A stretch of 8,560 nt of DNA. Source: Lachnospiraceae bacterium UBA3774 (lineage in GTDB: Bacteria; Bacillota; Clostridia; Lachnospirales; Lachnospiraceae). Position 1 is the first letter of the stretch. Each line of letters opens with the position of its first letter. This document shows, piece after piece, positions 1 to 6,286 of the stretch. Location of the stretch: NCBI GenBank assembly GCA_002369255.1, contig DFFO01000078.1, forward strand, positions 1-8,560, read 5' to 3'. Below the pieces are notes generated by a model that saw only the letters and a list, made by a program, of their open reading frames with translations, ran no database searches and had not been told where the DNA came from. Position numbers and translations under genes: made by a program.

Positions 1-1
1 C

Positions 2-47
2 TTACGGCTCTTTCTTTCCGTAAATTTCGCCGCCTTTTTTGGCGGCG
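2..47 (-). promoter_or_regulatory. Two consecutive hairpins, predicted 5' leader of a leftward transcript
   Basis: A GC-only 7-bp stem (28-34 with 41-47, six-base loop) is followed on the minus strand by a 6-bp stem (18-23 with 2-7, ten-base purine-rich loop). The leftward promoter at 54-83 should start transcription close to base 47, so the first hairpin would sit at the extreme 5' end of the RNA. 5'-terminal stem-loops are known to stabilise some bacterial mRNAs. The pair could instead be part of a cis-regulatory leader for the gene beyond the left edge. Neither stem is followed by a T tract on either strand, so a terminator is unlikely. The pairing is seen; the role is inferred. Confidence 0.45.
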
Positions 48-53
48 ACGTTT

Positions 54-83
54 AATATAGCACTTTGCAACATTGTTTGTCAA
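54..83 (-). promoter_or_regulatory. Sigma-A type promoter reading left out of the window
   Basis: On the minus strand there is a perfect -35 box TTGACA (78-83), an 18-bp spacer and a -10 box TATATT (54-59, five of six consensus bases). The surrounding DNA is very AT-rich. The predicted start is near base 47. It cannot serve any gene inside the window, since the nearest minus-strand gene ends upstream of it at 173, so it must drive a gene beyond base 1. Confidence 0.6.
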
Positions 84-124
84 CATCTTTTTGAGAAAAA
101 TTGAAGATTTTTTTGCTTTTTTTG

Positions 125-153
125 CGCCTTACAAAATCTTGTATTTAAAGGCG
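125..153. repeat. Imperfect inverted repeat downstream of the STAS-kinase gene
   Basis: CGCCTT (125-130) pairs with AAGGCG (148-153), and a smaller ACAA/TTGT stem (131-134 with 139-142) lies inside. On the minus strand, where the upstream operon would end, the stem is followed by an A-rich rather than a T-rich run, so it is a poor intrinsic terminator. On the plus strand four T follow, but no plus-strand gene precedes it. It may mark the 3' end of the operon mRNA, but this is weak. Confidence 0.25.
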
Positions 154-172
154 TTTTCAGGCACAAGATATA

Positions 173-1351
173 TTAGATCGAAAGGGACTCTACTCTGCCG
201 AGAAGATCCGACAGTCTGCCGTGAGCATTCTCAATAACAGCCCTTCCTTTTTCAGTCTTGTCGTTCCCTCTGCGAACGTTGTGTCTGATGACTCTGAGAT
301 AGGCCAAAAGCATTGCTGCGTCTGCGGCCTTATTTATATAGGAAGAATCTTTTCCCGCAAAGTAGGCTGGCAGGAAGAGCTCCCATATTTTTTTGCACGT
401 CTCAAAAGGCAGCCCCATGAATTTTTCTACCATATCAGGGTCTTCTTCGCCGAAAGCGACATAGGCGGTATAGATGTTCGCGATCTCATAAATGGGATTT
501 CCGCGGGAGAGAGTATCCATGTCTATCAGGATCGCCTCCCCGCCCTGCATCATTATATTGTTTGTGTGATAATCGCAGTGAAGAAGCGTATTCGACTCCC
601 CGATCCCGTCAAGCAGTACCCTGATCTTTGTTTTTTCATCCTCAGTAAGAGCCGGGCCGGCCTCATCAAGCCACTGCGCGCCTTTGCTCCTGATGTCCGG
701 AATGCTCTCGTCCACCTCAACGGAATGTATCTGTCTTAAAAGATCGGCATATATCCCGACGTATTTTTCGAGGTTTTCAGGATCGCCCGTAATGGTTTCG
801 GAAAGCGATTTCGCAGCAAGAAGTTCAAAAACCGATCCGTAAGAATCGCCCACCCGTACGATATCGTAAGGTATCGCCGTCGGAACTCCGAGTATAAACG
901 CTTTTCTCGCCAGCTCTCTTTCCTTTGATACGGCTTTGATATCTTCTTTATTTTTATATACTTTTACAATGATATCGGGGCTCCATCTGTAAACGATGCC
1001 CTTTGCTCCCTGGCCGATGACCTGACAGCCGTCCACCGACAGCCTGCGCATTGCCTTTTCAACCGTCATCATTTCGGTAAAGCCGGTCATTTCAAAGATT
1101 TCATAAACCTCGGAGCTGACCTCGGTCACCGAAAAGTCCGGCTCTGCTTTTTTGAGCCTCAGGACAACGCGAAGTCCGGAACTTGACACGTAGGAAACGT
1201 CGCCAAGGTCGAGTACCGTCCTCTCGTGCGGATTTTCTTCTTTTATCGTTTCAATTTCCTTTTCTATCTGCGGTGCGGTCGCAGTGTCGATATTTCCGTG
1301 CGGAAATATTTTTAAAAGCCCGTCGTTGATCTCAAATGTCGTTGCCTGCAT
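173..1351 (-). CDS. STAS domain fused to aminoglycoside-phosphotransferase-like kinase
   Basis: This 392-residue cytoplasmic protein has two domains. Residues 1-100 resemble anti-sigma-factor antagonist STAS domains: a VLDLGDVSYVSSSGLRVV segment (46-63) matches the DSSGL phosphorylation loop of SpoIIAA/RsbV, with Ser in place of the usual Asp and Ser57/Ser58 as candidate phospho-sites. Residues 108-390 are a protein-kinase-like fold of the APH family. They have a glycine-rich loop GQGAKGIVY (113-121), a VAIK-type lysine (IIVKVYK, K130), the catalytic loop LHCDYHTNN (257-265, Asp260 and Asn265) and the metal-binding IDMDT (276-280, Asp277 and Asp279). All key kinase residues are present, so activity is likely; the substrate is unknown. 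It resembles uncharacterised APH-like kinases, and antibiotic resistance is not implied. The ATG at 1351 was chosen because GAGGAA lies 6 bases upstream; a TTG start at 1405 would overlap the cyclophilin gene. It is the last gene of the minus-strand operon, 10 bp after the cyclophilin. Confidence 0.85.
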   Translation of the reverse strand: MQATTFEINDGLLKIFPHGNIDTATAPQIEKEIETIKEENPHERTVLDLGDVSYVSSSGLRVVLRLKKAEPDFSVTEVSSEVYEIFEMTGFTEMMTVEKAMRRLSVDGCQVIGQGAKGIVYRWSPDIIVKVYKNKEDIKAVSKERELARKAFILGVPTAIPYDIVRVGDSYGSVFELLAAKSLSETITGDPENLEKYVGIYADLLRQIHSVEVDESIPDIRSKGAQWLDEAGPALTEDEKTKIRVLLDGIGESNTLLHCDYHTNNIMMQGGEAILIDMDTLSRGNPIYEIANIYTAYVAFGEEDPDMVEKFMGLPFETCKKIWELFLPAYFAGKDSSYINKAADAAMLLAYLRVIRHNVRRGNDKTEKGRAVIENAHGRLSDLLGRVESLSI

Positions 1352-1357
1352 ATTCTT

Positions 1358-1363
1358 TTCCTC
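1358..1363 (-). promoter_or_regulatory. Ribosome binding site fixing the STAS-kinase start
   Basis: GAGGAA lies 6 bases before the ATG at 1351 and overlaps the stop codon of the preceding cyclophilin gene (1362-1364). It argues against the longer in-frame TTG start at 1405 and suggests translational coupling. Confidence 0.7.
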
Positions 1364-1883
1364 AAACTTTCTCGGGCTCCGGATAATCGACGCCGAACGT
1401 CTCAACCGTCATGCTTTTGATTTTTTGTTCTTCAAGAGGCCTGTCGCTCCAATCCGTCGCGGTCTCGGCAATGCCGTTTACCACGTCCATTCCTTCGGTA
1501 ACTTTTCCGAAGGCCGCGTATTCGCCGTCAAGGTGAGGCGACTCGGCGTGCATAATAAAGAACTGCGAACCCGCAGAATCCGGGAACATCGTCCTCGCCA
1601 TAGAAAGAACTCCCGGCGTGTGTTTCAGCTCGTTTTTAAATCCGTTTCCGGAAAACTCGCCTCTAATCGAATAGCCGGGGCCTCCCATGCCGGTCCCTTC
1701 GGGGCAACCGCCCTGGATCATAAAACCCTTTATTACACGGTGAAAAATTATTCCGTCATAATAGTTCTTTTTTATCAGGCTGATAAAATTGTTGACGGTG
1801 TTGGGGGCTATTTCGGGATAAAGCTCCGCTTTTATCACCCCGCCGTTTTCCATTTCGATTCTGACTACCGGATTTTGTGCCAT
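1362..1883 (-). CDS. Cyclophilin-type peptidyl-prolyl cis-trans isomerase
   Basis: A 173-residue single-domain cyclophilin that catalyses cis-trans isomerisation of X-Pro bonds. No signal peptide is visible, so it should act in the cytoplasm. The family signature is clear: FHRVIKGFMIQGG at 47-59 carries the catalytic Arg49, plus Phe54 and Gln57; LSMAR is at 93-97; GSQFFIM is at 105-111; and LDGEYAAFGKV at 118-128 forms the far wall of the pocket. The position equivalent to human Trp121, which is important for cyclosporin binding, is His117, so cyclosporin sensitivity is probably low, as in many bacterial cyclophilins (inference). AAGGGAG lies 7 bases before the ATG and overlaps the guaB stop codon. 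The gene sits 12 bp after guaB and 10 bp before the STAS-kinase gene, so it is cotranscribed with both. The length is typical of small bacterial PpiB-like proteins. Confidence 0.93.
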   Translation of the reverse strand: MAQNPVVRIEMENGGVIKAELYPEIAPNTVNNFISLIKKNYYDGIIFHRVIKGFMIQGGCPEGTGMGGPGYSIRGEFSGNGFKNELKHTPGVLSMARTMFPDSAGSQFFIMHAESPHLDGEYAAFGKVTEGMDVVNGIAETATDWSDRPLEEQKIKSMTVETFGVDYPEPEKV

Positions 1884-1895
1884 TTTTATTCTCCC

Positions 1896-3401
1896 TTATT
1901 TGTGATTTCCAGCATTTTCTTTTCTGATTACATCGTGCGCGCCGCCTTCGACGATGCTGGTCGACGAAACAAGCGTCAGCACTGCTTTTTTCTGAAGCTC
2001 GGGTATTGTGAGCGCTCCGCAATTGCACATAGTCGATCTGATTTTTAAAAGCGACGCCGTTACGTTGTCATGAAGCGTTCCGGCATAAGGGACATAGGAG
2101 TCCACGCCTTCTTCGAAGGAAAGCCTTCCCGCGCCGCCCATGTCGTATCTCTGCCAGTTTCGGGCGCGAGCAGATCCTTCTCCCCAGTATTCTTTGTAAT
2201 AAGTCCCTCCGATGGAAACCTTCTGCGACGGGCTTTCGTCAAAGCGGGCAAAATACCTGCCGAGCATTACAAAATCCGCGCCCATTGCAAGTGCAAGCGT
2301 GATATGATGATCATATACTATTCCTCCGTCCGAGCAGACGGGAACGTATATTCCGGTTTCTTCGAAATATTTATCCCTTTCGGCGCAGACGTCCATAAGC
2401 GCTGTCGCCTGTCCTCTGCCGATACCCTTTGTCTCTCTCGTGATGCAAATGGATCCGCCGCCTATGCCGACCTTTACAAAATCCGCGCCGGCCTCTGCAA
2501 GAAATCTGAAGCCCGCGCCGCTTACAACGTTTCCTGCGCCGACCTTCACGCTGTCGCCGTATTTGTTCCTGATCCAGTCGATCGTGATCTTTTGCCACTC
2601 CGTAAAGCCCTCGGAGGAATCGATGCAAAGCACGTCGGCCCCCGCCTCAACAAGAGCGGGCACTCGGCTCTCGTAATCTCTGGTATTGATTCCGGCTCCG
2701 ACTACGTATCTCTTGTTTGCGTCAAGCAGCTCGTTCGGATTTTTCTTATGCTTTTCATAGTCCTTGCGGAAAACCATATAGCAAAGTTTTCCTTCATTAT
2801 TTAATATAGGAAGAGAATTCAACTTGTGATCGAAAATAATATCGTTTGCCTCGCTCAAAGTGATTCCCTCTTTTGCCCAGATAAGCTTGTCAAAAGGCGT
2901 CATAAACTCCGAAACCTTAAGATCAAGCGGCATACGGCTGACGCGGTAATCACGGCTGGTCACTATTCCCACAAGCTTTCCTTCGGCAGTTCCGTCCTCG
3001 GTGATCGCTATTGTGGAATGACCTGTTTTTTCGGTAAGCGCAAGCACATCTGAAAGAGTATTGTCCGCGGACAGATTCGAATCGCTGACAACAAAGCCCG
3101 CCTTATGATGCTTGGCGCGTTTTACCATTGCAGCCTCGTCATTAACCGACTGCGATCCGTAAATAAACGAAACTCCGCCCTCGGTCGCAAGCGCAACAGC
3201 AAGCTTTTCGCCCGATACCGACTGCATGATGGCCGATACCATGGGGATGTTCATCGTAATCTCCGGCGCCTCGCCTTTTTTAAATTTGACAAGCGGCGTT
3301 TTCAGGCTGACCGCGTCCGGAACGCATTCGCTCGAAGAATACTCCGGTATAAGAAGATACTCGTTAAAGGTGTGTGACGGTTCGTTGATAAATTTTGCCA
3401 T
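1896..3401 (-). CDS. guaB: IMP dehydrogenase, Tritrichomonas-like form
   Basis: It oxidises IMP to XMP with NAD+, the committed step of GMP synthesis, as a cytoplasmic tetramer. The 501-residue protein has a TIM barrel interrupted by two CBS domains (roughly 105-215; the second contains KLNSLPIL at 193-200). The active-site loop GIGGGSICITR (312-322) contains catalytic Cys319. The mobile flap has NWQRYD (415-420), with Arg418 and Tyr419 as catalytic base and partner. The K+ site is Gly314, Gly316, Cys319 and Glu485-Gly486-Gly487. Asp261 contacts the substrate/cofactor region. These positions coincide with the published numbering of Tritrichomonas foetus IMPDH, and the overall text, from the MAK..NEP..TFNEYLLIP start to the VEGGAHDVI end, is recognisably of that type rather than the common bacterial GIGPGSICTTR type. 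Lys310 and Glu431 are the residues linked in T. foetus to weak mycophenolic acid binding. AAGGAG lies 5 bases before the ATG; the gene begins 12 bp after fhs. Confidence 0.95.
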   Translation of the reverse strand: MAKFINEPSHTFNEYLLIPEYSSSECVPDAVSLKTPLVKFKKGEAPEITMNIPMVSAIMQSVSGEKLAVALATEGGVSFIYGSQSVNDEAAMVKRAKHHKAGFVVSDSNLSADNTLSDVLALTEKTGHSTIAITEDGTAEGKLVGIVTSRDYRVSRMPLDLKVSEFMTPFDKLIWAKEGITLSEANDIIFDHKLNSLPILNNEGKLCYMVFRKDYEKHKKNPNELLDANKRYVVGAGINTRDYESRVPALVEAGADVLCIDSSEGFTEWQKITIDWIRNKYGDSVKVGAGNVVSGAGFRFLAEAGADFVKVGIGGGSICITRETKGIGRGQATALMDVCAERDKYFEETGIYVPVCSDGGIVYDHHITLALAMGADFVMLGRYFARFDESPSQKVSIGGTYYKEYWGEGSARARNWQRYDMGGAGRLSFEEGVDSYVPYAGTLHDNVTASLLKIRSTMCNCGALTIPELQKKAVLTLVSSTSIVEGGAHDVIRKENAGNHK

Positions 3402-3406
3402 TTTCG

Positions 3407-3412
3407 CTCCTT
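3407..3412 (-). promoter_or_regulatory. guaB ribosome binding site
   Basis: AAGGAG lies 5 bases before the guaB ATG and immediately after the fhs stop codon (3414-3416). This close packing indicates that the two genes are cotranscribed and perhaps translationally coupled. Confidence 0.7.
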
Positions 3413-3413
3413 T

Positions 3414-5090
3414 TTAAAATAATCCCGTTATCCTGCCTTTTTCATCTACGTCGATCTTTTCGGCCGCGGGAACGCGCGGAAGTCCCGGCATAGTCAGGAT
3501 TTCCCCGGTCAGCACCACGATAAAACCGGCGCCGGCCGAAACCTTTACGTTTTCGACCTTTACGTCGAAATCATCCGGCGCCCCGAGAAGACCCGGATCG
3601 TCGGAGAAACTGTATTGTGTTTTTGCCATGCAGACGGGAAGCCCGTCAAACCCAAGTTCTTCCAGCTCTTTAATCTGCTTTTCGGCTTTTGCGGAAACGT
3701 TTATTCCCCGGCCTCTGTAAACGCGGCGAACTATCGTTTCTATCTTTTCTCTGATAGGGCGGTCAAGCTCGTACGAAAACTTAAGCTGCGCTTTTTCTTC
3801 TTCGCAAAGCCGCACCACCTCTTTTGCAAGCTCTTCGCCCCCTGCGCCTCCGTCGGCCCATACCGTGGAAAGAACGGTATTGACCCCGAGCTCGCGGCAT
3901 TTTTTGATAATAAAATCTATTTCCGCATCCGTGTCTGTCGGAAAGCGATTTACCGCGACTACGCAGGGAAGACCGTAAACGTCTTTTATGTTTGAAACAT
4001 GGCGAAGAAGGTTTGGAACTCCGGCCTCAAGCGCCCTTAAATCCTCCTGCGCAAGCGATTTTTTGTCCTGTCCTCCATGGAGCTTTAGAGCCCTTACGGT
4101 CGCTACCATTACTACGGCGTCGGGCGTAAGTCCCGCCATTCTGCATTTTATGTCAAGAAATTTTTCCGCGCCGAGATCCGCGCCAAATCCCGCTTCCGTG
4201 ACCGTATAATCCCCCATCTTGAGCGCCATTTTTGTGGCGATGACGGAGTTGCAGCCGTGAGCGATATTGGCGAAAGGCCCGCCGTGAACAAAGGCAGGCG
4301 TTCCTTCGAGCGTCTGAACGAGGTTTGGCTTGAATGCGTCTTTTAAAAGAGCTGTCATTGCGCCGACAGCCTTTAAATCGCCGGCAGTTACGGGCTTGCC
4401 GGAATAAGTATAGCCCACAATAATGCGTGAAATCCTGTTTTTTAGATCGGAAAGCGAATCGGCAAGGCAAAAAACCGCCATTATTTCGCTGGCAACCGTT
4501 ATATCATATCCGTCTTCTCTCGGAACTCCGTTGCCTTTTCCGCCGAGGCCGTCAACTATATATCTGAGTTGTCTGTCATTCATGTCCACACAGCGTCTCC
4601 AGGTAATGCGTCTCGTATCGATCCCGAGCTCATTGCCCTGGTGAATATGGTTGTCCAGCATTGCTGCCAGGAGGTTGTTTGCCGCACCTATAGCATGAAA
4701 ATCTCCCGTAAAATGCAGATTGATATCTTCCATGGGAACGATCTGCGCATAGCCTCCGCCGGCTGCGCCGCCCTTAAGACCGAACACCGGCCCCAGCGAC
4801 GGCTCGCGCAGCGCGACCGTAACATCCTTTCCTATGCGCGAAAGTCCGTCCGCAAGACCGACTGTAGTAGTGGTCTTGCCTTCTCCTGCCGCCGTGGGCG
4901 TGATAGCCGTTACAAGGATCAGTTTTCCGTCGGGTCTGTCTGTTTCCGACAATAAAGCGGGATCTATTTTTGCTTTGTATTTTCCGTAAGGTTCAACAAA
5001 TATTTCATCAACATGAGCTTTTTTTGCGATCTCGCCTATAGGCTTCATCTCGCAAGCCTGAGCAATCTCAATATCCGACAGATGCGCCAT
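3414..5090 (-). CDS. fhs: Formate-tetrahydrofolate ligase
   Basis: It forms 10-formyl-THF from formate, THF and ATP in the cytoplasm. This supplies formyl groups for purine synthesis and, in anaerobes, the methyl branch of the acetyl-CoA pathway. The 558 residues match the usual family length (about 555-560). Visible motifs are the P-loop TPTAAGEGKTTTT (64-76), the family signature GLKGGAAGGGYAQ (104-116) and the second signature VATVRALKLHGG (329-340). The C-terminal LTGEILTMPGLPRVPAA (527-543) is also typical. The ATG at 5090 was chosen because GAGGGGG lies 6 bases upstream and the protein then starts MAHLSDIEIAQ, as in homologues; an ATG at 5159 would overlap the transporter gene by 46 bases. 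It follows the second transporter by 23 bp and precedes guaB by 12 bp. No other Wood-Ljungdahl genes are in the window, so a purine or general one-carbon role is the safest reading. Confidence 0.96.
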   Translation of the reverse strand: MAHLSDIEIAQACEMKPIGEIAKKAHVDEIFVEPYGKYKAKIDPALLSETDRPDGKLILVTAITPTAAGEGKTTTTVGLADGLSRIGKDVTVALREPSLGPVFGLKGGAAGGGYAQIVPMEDINLHFTGDFHAIGAANNLLAAMLDNHIHQGNELGIDTRRITWRRCVDMNDRQLRYIVDGLGGKGNGVPREDGYDITVASEIMAVFCLADSLSDLKNRISRIIVGYTYSGKPVTAGDLKAVGAMTALLKDAFKPNLVQTLEGTPAFVHGGPFANIAHGCNSVIATKMALKMGDYTVTEAGFGADLGAEKFLDIKCRMAGLTPDAVVMVATVRALKLHGGQDKKSLAQEDLRALEAGVPNLLRHVSNIKDVYGLPCVVAVNRFPTDTDAEIDFIIKKCRELGVNTVLSTVWADGGAGGEELAKEVVRLCEEEKAQLKFSYELDRPIREKIETIVRRVYRGRGINVSAKAEKQIKELEELGFDGLPVCMAKTQYSFSDDPGLLGAPDDFDVKVENVKVSAGAGFIVVLTGEILTMPGLPRVPAAEKIDVDEKGRITGLF

Positions 5091-5096
5091 AACAGA

Positions 5097-5103
5097 CCCC
5101 CTC
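5097..5103 (-). promoter_or_regulatory. Ribosome binding site fixing the fhs start
   Basis: GAGGGGG lies 6 bases before the ATG at 5090, in the 23-bp gap after the transporter gene. It supports the 558-residue form over an extended start at 5159. Confidence 0.65.
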
Positions 5104-5113
5104 GTTAAGATAG

Positions 5114-5695
5114 TCAAAATACATAACCGGATATCACCCCGAGCGCCGCGGAAATACATATGACGATAATGGGGTGAACCTTTTTAAATATCAGTACAAG
5201 ACTAATTATAAAAATAACCAGCGAAACATAAAACGATAATTCCCGAAACATTACGGCCGAAAAACCGTTCGGAAAAAAAACAGTCGTCAGTATGGTCAGC
5301 CCGGCCGAAGCAATAAGCCCTACTACCGCGGGTTTCAAGCCTGCCATGCAGCCTTTGACGATCTTGTTTTCTTTAAACTTTTTGTAAAATATCGCGACTA
5401 TCAGGATGATCACAAATGACGGAAGAACCACTCCGAGAGTCGCGCCAAAAGAGCCGAGGAGCGCAAGAAGCGGACTCCCGCCGCCGCCGACTTCTGCTCC
5501 GATATACGTGGCGATATTTATGGCAAACGGCCCCGGCGTACTTTCGCTGACGGCGACAAAATTGATCAGCGCTTCCTGAGGCATCCATCCATGCGCCGCC
5601 ACTTCTTCCTGAATGAGGGGGAGCATGGCATAGCCGCCGCCAAACGTAAACGCCCCTATCTTAAGGAAAGTCAAAAAAAGGTCAAGAAATACCAT
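5114..5695 (-). CDS. Short CHR-family (chromate transporter) membrane protein, second of pair
   Basis: A 193-residue integral membrane protein of the CHR superfamily, single-domain (short-chain) type. It carries TFLKIGAFTFGGGYAMLP (9-26), ESTPGPFAIN (51-60), then the hydrophobic LGVVLPSFVIILIVAIF (87-103) and further membrane segments near 118-140 and 152-170, ending in a very hydrophobic tail. In short-chain systems such as the paired B. subtilis chr3N/chr3C proteins, two half-size proteins are needed together to export chromate. The natural substrate here could be another oxyanion. The ATG at 5695 has AGGAGG 7 bases upstream; a TTG at 5716 lies in frame but has no advantage. The start overlaps the end of the first transporter gene by 14 bases, which suggests translational coupling and matched amounts of the two halves. 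Relative to its partner it has a six-residue glycine-rich insertion near 68-80. Confidence 0.88.
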   Translation of the reverse strand: MVFLDLFLTFLKIGAFTFGGGYAMLPLIQEEVAAHGWMPQEALINFVAVSESTPGPFAINIATYIGAEVGGGGSPLLALLGSFGATLGVVLPSFVIILIVAIFYKKFKENKIVKGCMAGLKPAVVGLIASAGLTILTTVFFPNGFSAVMFRELSFYVSLVIFIISLVLIFKKVHPIIVICISAALGVISGYVF

Positions 5696-6251
5696 TTTTT
5701 GCCCTCCTGTCCGCAATCACCGAATAGACAAGCCCAAGCAGCGCACATCCTATAATAATATAAAGCACGTTTATATCGGTAAACGCCGCCACAGCAAACG
5801 AGCCTGCCATAATAATATAGGAAACAAGGTGGTGAGGGGCTTTTTTGTACATAGTCCAGAGCGCTTTTATAATGAGCGCGAGCACGCCCGCCCTGATCCC
5901 GGCAAAGGCATACCTCACAGCCTGTATTTCCTGAAAGCTTCGAAGAACAAAAGATATGGCAAAAATGATCAAAAATGACGGAAGAACCACTCCAAGAGTA
6001 CCGAAAAACGCCCCGAAAAACCCGGCTACGCGATATCCGATAAACGTGGCGGAGTTTATAGCGATGGGCCCGGGCGTGCTTTCCGCGATGGCAATGATCT
6101 CGAGGATGTCATCGTCCGTGATCCATTTTTTGTTTTCGACCATTTCTCTCTGAAAAACGGGGATCATCGCATAGCCGCCGCCAAACGTGAACGCCCCGAT
6201 CTTAAGAAAAGTTATGAAAATTTCCCAGAGAGTTTTTGCTTTGTTGTGCAT
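5682..6251 (-). CDS. Short CHR-family (chromate transporter) membrane protein, first of pair
   Basis: A 189-residue single-domain CHR membrane protein, paralogous to the next gene. Motifs are TFLKIGAFTFGGGYAMIP (14-31), ESTPGPIAIN (57-66) and LGVVLPSFLIIFAISFVL (86-103), with later membrane segments near 114-135, 142-158 and 161-180 and a basic tail (DRRAK). Together with its neighbour it probably forms a two-subunit transporter; chromate is the family name and the physiological substrate is not shown by sequence. The only possible start is the ATG at 6251: an in-frame TGA lies two codons upstream and the next Met (29) would delete the first membrane helix. No Shine-Dalgarno sequence precedes it. 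Instead a TATAAT box ends six bases before the ATG, so the message from that promoter would be leaderless. It lies 31 bp after the GNAT gene, so read-through is also expected. Confidence 0.88.
   Translation of the reverse strand: MHNKAKTLWEIFITFLKIGAFTFGGGYAMIPVFQREMVENKKWITDDDILEIIAIAESTPGPIAINSATFIGYRVAGFFGAFFGTLGVVLPSFLIIFAISFVLRSFQEIQAVRYAFAGIRAGVLALIIKALWTMYKKAPHHLVSYIIMAGSFAVAAFTDINVLYIIIGCALLGLVYSVIADRRAKNGIS
5703..5708 (-). promoter_or_regulatory. Ribosome binding site of the second CHR gene
   Basis: AGGAGG lies 7 bases before the ATG at 5695, inside the end of the first CHR gene. This perfect Shine-Dalgarno contrasts with the absence of one for the first CHR gene and rules out the TTG at 5716 as the main start. 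Confidence 0.75.
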
Positions 6252-6257
6252 GGGTCA

Positions 6258-6286
6258 ATTATAGCCGCGCAGGGAAGATAAATCAA
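6258..6286 (-). promoter_or_regulatory. Internal sigma-A type promoter, predicted leaderless start
   Basis: On the minus strand TTGATT (6281-6286) and a perfect TATAAT (6258-6263) are separated by exactly 17 bp. A start seven bases past the -10 box would be at 6251, the A of the transporter ATG. The -35 box overlaps the stop codon of the GNAT gene. This would be a second promoter for the transporter-fhs-guaB part of the operon. Confidence 0.5.

Noticed and set aside
28..47. GC-rich hairpin with T6 loop read as an intrinsic terminator
   Set aside because: The T run is in the loop, not after the stem, and the flanking bases on both strands lack a T tract.
173..1351. Aminoglycoside resistance gene
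   Set aside because: The fold motifs are APH-like, but the fusion to a STAS domain and the operon with housekeeping genes point to a regulatory or metabolic kinase; no specific resistance family was recognised.
1284..2048. A 254-codon plus-strand open frame across three minus-strand genes
   Set aside because: It spans parts of the STAS-kinase, the whole cyclophilin and the guaB end on the opposite strand, with no family similarity.
2070..2804. A 244-codon plus-strand open frame opposite guaB
   Set aside because: It is wholly antisense to the well-supported guaB gene, has no good ribosome binding site and its translation resembles no family; it is a frame shadow.
4153..4470. A 105-codon minus-strand frame inside fhs
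   Set aside because: It is out of frame with the conserved fhs sequence; its Arg/Cys-rich translation is typical of a shifted frame of a GC-containing gene.
5696..5716. TTG start at 5716 for the second CHR gene
   Set aside because: The AGGAGG site lies between this TTG and the ATG at 5695, ideally spaced for the ATG only.
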